64,000 nucleotides of DNA from positions 1 through 64,000 of IMG/VR virus record IMGVR_UViG_3300020463_000009; one strand, given 5' to 3'. This DNA is from a virus. Positions within the stretch are counted from its first letter, which is position 1. Each line of letters begins with the position of its first letter. Shown piece after piece: positions 45,901 through 53,707 of the stretch. A program made the position numbers and the translations under genes. The notes under the pieces were generated by a model that was given only the letters and a program-made list of their open reading frames with translations, searched no databases and was not told the DNA's origin.

Positions 45901-46559
45901 ATGGTAATGGTTACACACACTGGTGTGGTGAAAACAACTACGGTAACTTTGGTAATGGTACTACAACAAACACAACTACTTTTACTAAAAACGAAACAAC
46001 ACCTAACGGAGATATTGTTGACATTTGGATTCATTATTACAATGGTTACAAATCAGGTTACTTTAGAACAAAAGATGGTACAACTTACGGATATGGCCAC
46101 GCAGGTACATATTACGCATTAGGAACAGGTAATACAGGTAACGTTACCACTCCAGCAGTTGTACAAAAGGTTACAAATTTAAAAGAAGTTAAAACTTCTT
46201 GCAACTATTCAGACCAAGCTAGAACATTCTGGATAACAGATAGTGGTGAATCATTCTGTTATGGTTATGACTCAAGAAATTCTATGTTGCACCCACAGGC
46301 AGGTACAAACTGGACTGGTGAAGATGGTAACTATCATCCTTTCCACTGGTATATGCCTAACTCAAAACCGGTTACAATGAGAATTACAACAGATGACCAA
46401 GGCTCTGCTGAATATGCAGGTACTTATCACTTTATTGATGAGTTCGGAAAAGTATATTATTGGGGTCGTTCAAACTGGTTGTCTTCAACACATAACTGGT
46501 GGGGACATAGTTGGACATCACCTAATGGCCAACCAACATCAACAGGTCAAGGAAGATAA
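42978..46559 (+). CDS. RCC1-repeat tail fibre/adhesin with cupredoxin-like domain
   Basis: A 1193-residue protein. One W/Y repeat is at the N-terminus (FSFQGDWNKNTNYSKDDVVW) and another near residue 585 (FRGEYNPYTHYSYNDVV). Residues about 355-445 form a cupredoxin-like domain with ligand-type residues His384, Cys434, His437 and Met440 (YYYCTSHSGM); a degenerate copy lies around residues 180-270. From residue 725 onward RCC1-like repeats include VWVWGYNDQGQVGDG (near 868) and IYAWGNNGIGQLGDG (near 921). Same overall plan as 39792, so the two are paralogues. Likely a receptor-binding fibre. Confidence 0.8.
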   Translation: MAKVNLGRIKFSFQGDWNKNTNYSKDDVVWFANSLWICKNPYLSTGYEECAPGDKQSGYKWTRTLSNDPDFRSGYHTVRDYDQRNDATGRRIVNTSRYGNDENTQNSTRTPFEQSNYSNVSNGMFLDYQYHLLHEKEDYAQGDRSNFYGYGELNTEKNAFYQSYTPVHNNFYVEAVTSPSNQFKFDNRLPSVDLGQEQDGDRNFTHFREGEKYRFHQRDESNKTFPLAFSTTVDGTHGSGTSLSADNDGPYYVVGTNSNGQSGVFYPLYLSSTGANAEDTRMGGAGASTSFTFSEIIRGPNNETVSNDSTTFHLPNMIDGTAVDERIFEVAVVSGNPSDHPYYNTGSTNKYSIDGVTATANVALNLTEGKTYRFDQSDSSNANHPLKLSTTANGSHASGSAYTTGVTVVGTPGKKGAYTEIKVRASTPKLYYYCTSHSGMGWSAETNAPQTRARSYVPTNIPMWRGAGKNGYVRYFLNNRQVTEAQYINSLNDTFANSGGNYTGDMPSYTTEDGSTRGGSEFSFEKNQDRVVEIYIPIGYRNSYTKIYPYCSATGKTAMYGNNASIGFDIEQSWRGHKHWDRLQTGIKFRGEYNPYTHYSYNDVVIYRPQKRRSDGEIIYKGPTGMYRALRDTQGRYPHFGPQERTRSPLMAKSTTTSGRLIKEDYEDYPAHIQSYFNDWQSFGRMVNQEENAAAFFGPEPMHWPYKYHNNVSISVDNANRYIDKNGVLWGMGYPRTGFQDSQSHYSSYFGEMNMRFWEYRRSEDMNAGGYQEMRGHHTNPRRQEFTTPRVIQLHEERDSCMLLMENGELYRNGEQSNGEMGHGNTQSDRNGFYRVHGLEDTRVIKSCCYPWNNTKQVMCLDELGHVWVWGYNDQGQVGDGRTQNKTAPYRIPAKYFDNEKIIDIGSTGNSSYARTASDQIYAWGNNGIGQLGDGTTTDKYRPVKMTGWDPVANNGIAVFMCEGQGDDTWVVILDGNGYTHWCGENNYGNFGNGTTTNTTTFTKNETTPNGDIVDIWIHYYNGYKSGYFRTKDGTTYGYGHAGTYYALGTGNTGNVTTPAVVQKVTNLKEVKTSCNYSDQARTFWITDSGESFCYGYDSRNSMLHPQAGTNWTGEDGNYHPFHWYMPNSKPVTMRITTDDQGSAEYAGTYHFIDEFGKVYYWGRSNWLSSTHNWWGHSWTSPNGQPTSTGQGR

Positions 46560-46568
46560 AAAAATTAT

Positions 46569-46576
46569 TATAAATA
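46569..46576 (+). promoter_or_regulatory. T4-type late promoter
   Basis: Exact TATAAATA 27 bp before the gene at 46604, followed by AAAGGAGAAAAC. Confidence 0.75.
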
Positions 46577-46603
46577 GTAATAATACTAAAGGAGAAAACT
46601 AAA

Positions 46604-47020
46604 ATGGCACAGAAAATTTATGGTGTAAATGATATTGCTCAAGAAGACGATTTTGTCGCTCCTGTGGTAACTGAAGATAAGACGCCAGATTACATTGATA
46701 ACATTGACGGAAAAGCTTACTTTTCTTATGATGACTCAAAGGTAACGGTTGACGCTTCAGGTACAAATGCTTCAAAATACGGTGTTGCTGTATTAGACGC
46801 TTCAGACGCAGACGACTTGGTAATATTAAATAAACTTAAAACTACAAACAAAATACAGGTTGCAGTTGCAGAAATTCAATCTACTTTTGATGTAGCAAAT
46901 CCTAGGCATTTACAACTTGAAGGTCTTGTAGCTAATGAATCAGGTTTAGCAACTAAAATTGCAACTTTAAAATCTGACATTAACGCAATATATTCAGGTT
47001 ACGGTCTGCCAACAGATTAA
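46604..47020 (+). CDS. Hypothetical structural protein
   Basis: A 138-residue acidic protein starting MAQKIYGVNDIAQEDDF. It has a strong AAAGGAGAAAACT ribosome-binding site and its own late promoter. Residues 45-80 are Asp/Ala-rich and the C-terminus is helical. It sits between two RCC1 fibres, suggesting a fibre accessory, capping protein or chaperone. No domain recognised. Confidence 0.6.
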   Translation: MAQKIYGVNDIAQEDDFVAPVVTEDKTPDYIDNIDGKAYFSYDDSKVTVDASGTNASKYGVAVLDASDADDLVILNKLKTTNKIQVAVAEIQSTFDVANPRHLQLEGLVANESGLATKIATLKSDINAIYSGYGLPTD

Positions 47021-47044
47021 TAGGAATTAATAAGGAAAAATAAT

Positions 47045-49282
47045 ATGTCTTTTGATTTAAAAGATTTTAAACTAAAGTGGCAAGGACCTTGGAAAGATAG
47101 GACTGCTTATTCTAAAAACGATATCGTTTCTTGGAAAGGTAAGTCTTATAGATGTATTCAAGATTGTCCTATTGCATATTCAATATCAATAGATGGTTTA
47201 GTTAACACTAACAACTATTCTTTTGACCCACCAAGGTTGGTTCAAAAATCTTTTAGACCAGACAATGCAAAATATTGGCAACTATTTTTACGTTCAACAG
47301 ATGATATTGGCGAATGGGAAATGTGGAGACAATACGAGCCAGGTGAAATGACTACGGTTGGTAGAAGAATTTACCAATGTATAAAAAGAACAAGAAAATA
47401 TAATACTTGGGTTGTAGAACACGACGGAAGAGATTCAGAATATTGGGTGATGATTTATGAATCACCTTTTGCATATCCAGATAGAAACAAAGTTGTATCA
47501 TACACTAACAGAGCTCCTTTAGGGTGGAAATACAATATGGGTAGAAACTCATACGAGAGACAAGCCAACTATACAATGGGTGTAATTGAAGCAAATGGTG
47601 ATTTCGTAGGTCACGGTGGTAATAACACAACTGGTCAAATGGGATTTGGTGATGGTCAAGACGGAAATTCAAGAATGGGTAGAAGTCGTTATACTGGATT
47701 TACTATGGTTGACTGGATGACTTCTACTGACAATAAAAATTTAACACAAACTGAACATACAGGTAGAATGGTAACACCTGATGGTAAGGCACCAAAAGTA
47801 ATTCAACACGTATCAAGCACAAACTCTAGTTTCTGGTTAATGAATAACGGAGAAGTTTATTCTGCTGGTGATAACTCAACATACGATTTAGGTCATCACA
47901 TAGCGGTAACAAATACTTCAGATAGACCTTATGCAAATAGAGTATCAGCAGATGATACGGTAGATTGGTTAGGTGAAACTATACGTTCATTTAACAATAC
48001 AAAAATTGTAAAAATAGGTTCTTCAGGTCAAGGTCAAAACTCTGAAGGTAATCAACAATTTGCATTAGGCGAAGACGGTTCAGTATGGACTTGGGGTAGA
48101 AACAACCAAGCACAATTTGGTGGTGGTAACCCAGGAATAAACAACTCAACTGACTTTAATGGTGGTTCGCCTTACTCATTTTCATTTTACTCAACAAACG
48201 TAAAAAGACCAATTAAAATTCCTCAAGAATTTTTTAACAACAAAAGAATCGTTGATATGTGGGCAGAGGGCTGTACTGAGCCATCATTTCACGCATTAGA
48301 CGAAGATGGTTGGTTATGGTTCTGGGGTCAATCAGTTCACGGTGGTGCTGGTGTAGGTTCTAACTCACACACTTCCGAAGGAACATATTACTATTATATT
48401 CCTAGAAGAGTTGAAGTAGATTGGAACAAATACGGTGGTATGAAAATGCTACAACATTGGGGATATTCAACTCAATCACACGTAGGTACTTGGGTACTTG
48501 ATGGCGAAGGCTACTTATGGTACACAGGTTACTATACAAGTGGACAGGCACCAGGTTTCTATGGTATAGGTGATAACTCAACTAGATATCAGTCTATGTT
48601 TAAAAGAGGAGACTTTCATTTAAACGGAGATATTGATGAATTCTGGTTAGGTGGTGATGAACATAAATGGATGTACATAAGACAAAAATCAACAGGTATG
48701 TTATGGATTTCTGATGGTAACTATGGTACTTATGGTACAAGAGGTTCACGTTCACAAAACGGATATTGGTATAATTCAGGTGGTATTCACGGAATGTTCT
48801 CACACGTAAGAGGACCAGCATATACTAAATGGGTTACAGGTCAAAACGAAGGAAGAGGTGATGGTTCATACATTTATGACTCACCAATTATATTAGATGA
48901 AGACGGTAGTTTCTGGTACGGTAATTCTTATAACTATTCATTTACGGCTTCAGGTTATAATGATTCACCTAGTGATGGCTCTGATGGATATTGGCATATG
49001 CCTTCTCAAGGTTTTGAAGATAACTCTACAAACAGACATAGAAAAAGAAGAGGTGTACAACCAATGAATAGTAGATTAACAGATTTACACTGCTATGGTT
49101 ACCCTACAGCTCAAAACTATGCATACAGAAATTGGGACGGTAAAATATTCCTATCAGGTTATTCACCAAATAACCAAACTTACCTATATGACGGTATGCC
49201 TTATAGATATCAGTCAGCAACTGGTTCATCTTGGGGTAGTAATAACTATCGTTCTCATATGAAATCTCCTCCAGGAGATTAA
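47045..49282 (+). CDS. RCC1-repeat tail fibre/adhesin, short form
   Basis: A 745-residue protein. It opens with the shared W/Y repeat (LKWQGPWKDRTAYSKNDIVS) and, unlike its paralogues, goes almost directly into RCC1-like repeats from about residue 180: VYSAGDNSTYDLGHH (near 270), VWTWGRNNQAQFGGG (near 348), WLWFWGQSVHGGAG (near 422). It lacks the cupredoxin-like domain. Its stop codon lies in an inverted repeat (49263-49280). Probably the most compact of three related receptor-binding propeller proteins. Confidence 0.8.
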   Translation: MSFDLKDFKLKWQGPWKDRTAYSKNDIVSWKGKSYRCIQDCPIAYSISIDGLVNTNNYSFDPPRLVQKSFRPDNAKYWQLFLRSTDDIGEWEMWRQYEPGEMTTVGRRIYQCIKRTRKYNTWVVEHDGRDSEYWVMIYESPFAYPDRNKVVSYTNRAPLGWKYNMGRNSYERQANYTMGVIEANGDFVGHGGNNTTGQMGFGDGQDGNSRMGRSRYTGFTMVDWMTSTDNKNLTQTEHTGRMVTPDGKAPKVIQHVSSTNSSFWLMNNGEVYSAGDNSTYDLGHHIAVTNTSDRPYANRVSADDTVDWLGETIRSFNNTKIVKIGSSGQGQNSEGNQQFALGEDGSVWTWGRNNQAQFGGGNPGINNSTDFNGGSPYSFSFYSTNVKRPIKIPQEFFNNKRIVDMWAEGCTEPSFHALDEDGWLWFWGQSVHGGAGVGSNSHTSEGTYYYYIPRRVEVDWNKYGGMKMLQHWGYSTQSHVGTWVLDGEGYLWYTGYYTSGQAPGFYGIGDNSTRYQSMFKRGDFHLNGDIDEFWLGGDEHKWMYIRQKSTGMLWISDGNYGTYGTRGSRSQNGYWYNSGGIHGMFSHVRGPAYTKWVTGQNEGRGDGSYIYDSPIILDEDGSFWYGNSYNYSFTASGYNDSPSDGSDGYWHMPSQGFEDNSTNRHRKRRGVQPMNSRLTDLHCYGYPTAQNYAYRNWDGKIFLSGYSPNNQTYLYDGMPYRYQSATGSSWGSNNYRSHMKSPPGD
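49263..49280. repeat. Inverted repeat at the end of the fibre array
   Basis: AATCTCCT-CC-AGGAGATT: 8-bp arms with a 2-base centre, spanning the last codons and first stop base of the RCC1 fibre gene. It could form a 7-bp RNA stem with a UCCA loop. No T-run follows, so a classical terminator is doubtful; transcript processing or attenuation before the bilin module is possible. Confidence 0.5.
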
Positions 49283-49288
49283 TAAATA
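49281..49288 (+). promoter_or_regulatory. Weak late-promoter-like site (AATAAATA)
   Basis: One mismatch from TATAAATA, 36 bp before the gene at 49325 and immediately after the inverted repeat. It is the only candidate promoter for the bilin module. Confidence 0.35.
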
Positions 49289-49324
49289 CTTTATAGTATA
49301 TTATTATTAACAAAGTGAGTTGAA

Positions 49325-49981
49325 ATGTATAAAACAAGTTTAAATCTAAAAAATTTTAAGAATCATAAAGTCTTTTCTGACTTTTCAGATACTTCAATCT
49401 ATCCCATAGAACAACAAGCACAATATTGGTGGAACGTTTGGACTTATATTGATAGACTTGAAGGTATGATGACAGAGATTGAATTTGAACATTTAAATCA
49501 AGGTCCTAAATTATTTAAAATGTGGAAAGATAAATGGCCTTTTGATTTAACACCTGAAATAGGTGGTGCTCCAGCTCACGCAACTTTACCAACACAATTA
49601 GATGGTTTTTCATATGTTGGTGAACAATTTAATTTTTATGGTATTAGACAACATAGAGTAGATATACCAAAAGATTGGTTTGATTTACAAGTTGTTTATA
49701 TTACAATGCTATCTATGTATTCACAATTGTTAAATGTTGATGAAGATATAAAAGCATTTACATTACCATTATTTAAATACAATCCTAAAAAATTTAAAAG
49801 AGTACAAATAAAAGTTGTTAGTGCAATTGTTAATGTATCTGATTTTGTTATTGCAACACCAGATGTATTTAAAGAAACTAAAGAAATGGGCGAATGGCGA
49901 TTAAAAGAAGCTGATAAACAAATTGGTGCTTGGAAAGAAGGATATCAAATAAACGAAGATGGTACAAGAGAAGAAATATAG
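49325..49981 (+). CDS. Unknown protein coupled to heme oxygenase
   Basis: A 218-residue protein starting MYKTSLNLKNFKNHKVFSDF, with an AAAGTGAG-like ribosome-binding site. It is Trp/Tyr-rich at the N-terminus (EQQAQYWWNVWTYIDRLEGM) and appears mostly helical; the middle has PAHATLPTQLDGFSYVGEQF. I do not recognise a family. It overlaps the heme oxygenase gene by 23 bp, so it is cotranslated with the bilin genes and may be part of the pathway or of a tail structure; a bilin- or heme-related role is inference from position only. Confidence 0.6.
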   Translation: MYKTSLNLKNFKNHKVFSDFSDTSIYPIEQQAQYWWNVWTYIDRLEGMMTEIEFEHLNQGPKLFKMWKDKWPFDLTPEIGGAPAHATLPTQLDGFSYVGEQFNFYGIRQHRVDIPKDWFDLQVVYITMLSMYSQLLNVDEDIKAFTLPLFKYNPKKFKRVQIKVVSAIVNVSDFVIATPDVFKETKEMGEWRLKEADKQIGAWKEGYQINEDGTREEI

Positions 49982-50561
49982 AATTACCGAGTTAACTTGG
50001 GAATATCATAAAAATGCAGAGCGTCAAGCTTTTGTAAGTCAATTATTATCAGGTAATATTGATGAAAAACTATATGCAACTTATTTGTATAATCAATTAA
50101 AATGTTATTCTAAACTAGAACAATATTGTTTAGAAAGCTCTTTGTTTATAGATACAAGAAATTTACCAAGAGCTGAACATATATTTTATGATTATAAATC
50201 TTTATGGGTAGATATTGGTAGTCCACCAATAGAAACTGAAAGTACAAAAGCATATGTTGAACATTTAGATACAATAAGAGGTGAAAATGAAAAATTATAT
50301 GCTCACGTATATGTTAGGCATTTAGGCGATTTATCAGGTGGTCAAATGATTAAAAGAAAAACACCTGGACCTAATAGATATTATATTTTTAAACACAATG
50401 AAGCTAAAGAATATAAAAGAATTGTAAAAGAAAGAATTGAAAGTTATTTAAATGTATATGAAATAAACGTGTTGCCTGAAGCAATATTTTGTTTTGAAAG
50501 TGCAACAAAACTATTTAAGGAAATGTATGATTTGGGAAAGACTAATCAAGTGGCAGAATGA
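49959..50561 (+). CDS. ho1: Heme oxygenase
   Basis: A 200-residue heme oxygenase of the HO-1 fold, which opens heme to biliverdin IX-alpha, iron and CO using ferredoxin electrons. The proximal ligand is His17 in WEYHKNAER, and the distal-helix signature YVRHLGDLSGGQMI (residues 118-131) carries the glycines that flex over the heme. Length is typical of phage and bacterial HO (about 200-240). It overlaps the bilin reductase by 35 bp, the same pairing seen in cyanophages (ho1 with pebS) and in marine pcyX phage contigs. Confidence 0.93.
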   Translation: MVQEKKYRITELTWEYHKNAERQAFVSQLLSGNIDEKLYATYLYNQLKCYSKLEQYCLESSLFIDTRNLPRAEHIFYDYKSLWVDIGSPPIETESTKAYVEHLDTIRGENEKLYAHVYVRHLGDLSGGQMIKRKTPGPNRYYIFKHNEAKEYKRIVKERIESYLNVYEINVLPEAIFCFESATKLFKEMYDLGKTNQVAE

Positions 50562-51234
50562 GACTATTGAAGTCTTAAATAAAAATCTGGTTGAATATAA
50601 CGAACCAGGTATGGAAAGATTCAATGATGAGAAGTTAGGTTGGGTTAATAGAACCTGGAATAACAGATACATTAGACGAGCTCATTTAGATGTTGTTGAT
50701 GTAAGAGAAACTAAAGGATTATGGATGGCTCATCTATGTCTTTTTCCTATGTTAACAAACGGTGGACCAATTTATGGTTTTGATATTATTGCAGGTCAAA
50801 AAAAGGTAACAGGTGCCTTTCACGATTTTAGTCCATTATTACAAAAAGACCACCCATTAACAAAGTGGTTTATAGAAGAAAATAAATGGTACAAACCTAG
50901 CAAAGAGAGAGAGTTGCCAGATTGGGCGAAGGCTATCTTTAGTGGGGGAATGATAGCCGCTGGCAATGTACGAGAAGAAGACGAATTAAATAAAATTTGT
51001 AATATGGCTGTTTCTAATTTAAATAATTATATAGATAAAATTAGAAATCACGAAGGCGAAGCACAAATGTTAGACGTAATTAAAGCACAAAATTACTATT
51101 CTGAACACCAACAAAAAAATCCTCATACACCTAGAGTTATGCAATCTCTTGGTTTACCAGACGAAGACATCAAATTATTCTGTTCCGACAACTTATTTCC
51201 GATAGTATCAGAAAATCAACCCTATCTGAAATAA
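50527..51234 (+). CDS. Ferredoxin-dependent bilin reductase (PcyX/PcyA-like)
   Basis: A 235-residue bilin reductase. I start at 50527 after TTAAGGAAATGT; a longer reading begins at 50494. The family core is ETKGLWMAHLCLFP (61-74) and PIYGFDIIAG (81-90), then AFHDFSP. His69 and Asp86 are 17 residues apart, the spacing of PcyA's catalytic His88 and Asp105; PcyA's Glu76 has no acidic counterpart at the aligned place. That pattern fits PcyX, reported to make phycoerythrobilin from biliverdin in marine phages. The product here is inference. It lies directly after ho1, forming a complete heme-to-bilin route. Confidence 0.88.
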   Translation: MIWERLIKWQNETIEVLNKNLVEYNEPGMERFNDEKLGWVNRTWNNRYIRRAHLDVVDVRETKGLWMAHLCLFPMLTNGGPIYGFDIIAGQKKVTGAFHDFSPLLQKDHPLTKWFIEENKWYKPSKERELPDWAKAIFSGGMIAAGNVREEDELNKICNMAVSNLNNYIDKIRNHEGEAQMLDVIKAQNYYSEHQQKNPHTPRVMQSLGLPDEDIKLFCSDNLFPIVSENQPYLK

Positions 51235-51238
51235 TTAT

Positions 51239-51246
51239 TATAAATA
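51239..51246 (+). promoter_or_regulatory. T4-type late promoter for neck/terminase unit
   Basis: Exact TATAAATA 21 bp before gp13, followed by AAAAGGGTATAAC. Confidence 0.75.
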
Positions 51247-51267
51247 TACCAGAAAAGGGTATAACAA

Positions 51268-52074
51268 ATGGCAGAACCAGCAAGTAGAGAGAATTTAAAA
51301 CAATATGCTTTAAGAGCATTAGGTAAACCTGTAATTGAAATCAATGTTGATGATGACCAACTTGAAGATAGAATTGATGAGGCATTACAATATTTTGCTC
51401 AATACCATTATGATGGTGTAAAAAGAACATATTTAAAATATCAATATACATCAGCAGATAAGACTAGAATGACCGGTGATTCTACTGAATCAGCGACTCA
51501 AGGTTCTGTTACCACAAGCTGGAAAGAGGGTAATAATTTTTTAATAATACCAAATTCAATTGTTTCAATAATCAATATATTTCCATTCTCAAACAAAGGT
51601 AATCTAAATTTATTTGATGTTAGATATCAATTAAGATTAAATGACTTATATGATTTTTCATCTACTTCAATAATAAACTATGATGTAGTTTTAAGACATT
51701 TAGATTTTTTAGACCACGTTTTAGTTGGTGAAAAACCAATGAGATTTAATCAACACGAAAACAAATTATATGTTGATATGGATTGGAAAAATGATTTACA
51801 AGTTGGTGAATATCTGGTAATTGAAGCATATAGAAAATTAGACCCAGCAAACAATACAGACGTTTTTAATGATATATTTTTGAAAAGATATGTAACCGCT
51901 TTATTTAAAAAACAATGGGGCGCTAACTTATCTAAATTTGGTGGTGTTCAAATGATAGGTGGAGTAACCTTGAACGGACAACAAATATTTTCAGAAGCAA
52001 TGCAAGATGTTGATAAATTAGAAACAGAGATTAGAAGCACATATGAATTAAATCCAGCTATAATGATAGGGTAG
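51268..52074 (+). CDS. 13: Neck protein gp13
   Basis: A 268-residue protein (T4 gp13 is 309). gp13 and gp14 form the neck that joins the packaged head to the tail. The N-terminus (YALRALGKPVIEINVDDDQL, residues 12-31) and EALQYFAQYHYDG (36-48) are the family signature. The second half (EAYRKLDPANNTDVFNDIFL; then KRYVTALFKKQWGANLSKF) is also conserved. It is the first gene of a T4-ordered run 13-14-15-16-17-18-19-20. Confidence 0.93.
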   Translation: MAEPASRENLKQYALRALGKPVIEINVDDDQLEDRIDEALQYFAQYHYDGVKRTYLKYQYTSADKTRMTGDSTESATQGSVTTSWKEGNNFLIIPNSIVSIINIFPFSNKGNLNLFDVRYQLRLNDLYDFSSTSIINYDVVLRHLDFLDHVLVGEKPMRFNQHENKLYVDMDWKNDLQVGEYLVIEAYRKLDPANNTDVFNDIFLKRYVTALFKKQWGANLSKFGGVQMIGGVTLNGQQIFSEAMQDVDKLETEIRSTYELNPAIMIG

Positions 52075-52079
52075 TAATT

Positions 52080-52901
52080 ATGGCAATTAACCATTACTTT
52101 CAAGGTGGCAGAGGCATTGGTAATAATGCTGAAAAAAGATTACACGAAGACCTTATTATAGAGGGATTAAAAATATACGGTCAAGACGTATATTATCTTC
52201 CAAGAACACTAGTAAACAGAGACCTTGTAATGGGTGAGGATACGTCAAGTCGTTTTGACGATTCTTATATGATTGAAATGTATTTTGAAACGCAAGAAGG
52301 CTTTGCTGGTGAACAAGAATTAATTAACAAATTTGGTTTAGAAATAAGAGAAGATACAACACTTGTTGTTTCTAAAAGAAGATTTGAGGAACACGTTGCA
52401 AGTAAAGCTAATTTAATTGCAACTGGAAGACCTAATGAGGGTGATGTAATTTATTTACCTTTAATGAATTCATTTTTTGAAATACAATTTGTTGAAGACC
52501 AAGAGCCATTCTTTCAATTAGGTAACTTGCCTGTTTACAAATTAAGGGTAACTAGATTTGAATATGCAAATGAAGAGATTAATACTGGTAATGAAATACT
52601 TGACCAAGCTGAAGATAAGTATTCATTAAACGAATTAAACCACAAAATGTCATTAGAGAGTGGCCAAGTTGCATTAACAGGTGATGGTTCAATTGAATTA
52701 GAAGATACTTTTGATTATTCAACAGGTCAAAAAGCATTATTAATGTTAGAGACATTTACTGGTTCTAAAACAATACAAGTACAATCTCCTTATGCAAGTA
52801 ACCTAGATATGAATACAGCGGCTGGTTATGATACGGTTGGTACAGCTGATGATATATTAGACTTTACAGAAAGAAACCCTTTCGGAGAGGTAGATGAATA
52901 A
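52080..52901 (+). CDS. 14: Neck protein gp14
   Basis: A 273-residue protein (T4 gp14 is 256), partner of gp13 in the neck. The N-terminus NHYFQGGRGIGNNAEKRLHE (residues 4-23) and the segment DVYYLPRTLVNRDLVMGEDT (36-55) are hallmarks of the family. The acidic stretch TGNEILDQAEDKYS follows near 172-185. The last codons overlap gp15's start (AATG). Position and signature agree. Confidence 0.93.
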   Translation: MAINHYFQGGRGIGNNAEKRLHEDLIIEGLKIYGQDVYYLPRTLVNRDLVMGEDTSSRFDDSYMIEMYFETQEGFAGEQELINKFGLEIREDTTLVVSKRRFEEHVASKANLIATGRPNEGDVIYLPLMNSFFEIQFVEDQEPFFQLGNLPVYKLRVTRFEYANEEINTGNEILDQAEDKYSLNELNHKMSLESGQVALTGDGSIELEDTFDYSTGQKALLMLETFTGSKTIQVQSPYASNLDMNTAAGYDTVGTADDILDFTERNPFGEVDE

Positions 52902-53707
52902 TGTTTGGAACACATTTTTATAACGAAGGTATTAGAAGATTAACAATTGCTTTTGGTCAATTGTTTAATAATGTTATTGTACAAAATAAATCTTCAACTG
53001 GTGCAGTAACCAAAAGATATAGAGTGCCTTTAGCATATGCACCTAAAGAAAAATTTTTAGTAAGATTAGATGAACAAGCTAATTTAGAAAGTAGAGAATT
53101 TGCAGTAACCTTACCTAGAATGGGATTTGAAATGACAGGTCTAACTTATGACCCTACTAGGAAGTTAAATAAAATGCAAAAATTCAGGCAGGTTAAAACT
53201 GGAGAAAATGGTAAAGTTTTAAACTTTAATTATACACCTGTGCCGTACAATGTAAGTTATACCCTAAATATTTTCACAGCAACGGCAGAGAATGGATTAA
53301 TTATTGTTGAACAAATTTTACCATTTTTCCAACCTGAATATACGGTAACAATTAATATGGTGCCTGATTTAGGTATTAAAAGAGACGTACCAATTATTTT
53401 AAATAATGTAAATTATCAAGATAGTTATGATGGTAATTTTACAACAAGAAGAGCTGTAATATATACATTAGATTTTACAGCAAAAACATATTTATTTGGA
53501 CCTATGACTAATCAAAAAGTTATTAAAAAGGTACAAGATGATTTATATACTGACACACAGAAACCACCAGCGACAAGAGAGGAACGAATTATAGTTGTGC
53601 CTAATCCTACAACGGCTGACGCAGATGATGATTTTGGTTTTACAACAACAATATCAAATTTTGCAGACGGTAAAAATTATAATCCGGTAACAGATACAGA
53701 TGAGTAA
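52901..53707 (+). CDS. 15: Tail sheath stabiliser gp15
   Basis: A 268-residue protein (T4 gp15 is 272) that caps the tail and forms the hexameric ring binding the head-neck complex. Signature segments are FGTHFYNEGIRRLTIAFGQL (residues 2-21), RVPLAYAPKEKFLVRLDEQ (near 41-59) and PRMGFEMTGLTYDPTRKLN (near 71-89), followed by VPYNVSYTLNIFT. Start overlaps gp14's stop, and the next gene overlaps its end by 8 bp. Confidence 0.94.
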   Translation: MFGTHFYNEGIRRLTIAFGQLFNNVIVQNKSSTGAVTKRYRVPLAYAPKEKFLVRLDEQANLESREFAVTLPRMGFEMTGLTYDPTRKLNKMQKFRQVKTGENGKVLNFNYTPVPYNVSYTLNIFTATAENGLIIVEQILPFFQPEYTVTINMVPDLGIKRDVPIILNNVNYQDSYDGNFTTRRAVIYTLDFTAKTYLFGPMTNQKVIKKVQDDLYTDTQKPPATREERIIVVPNPTTADADDDFGFTTTISNFADGKNYNPVTDTDE

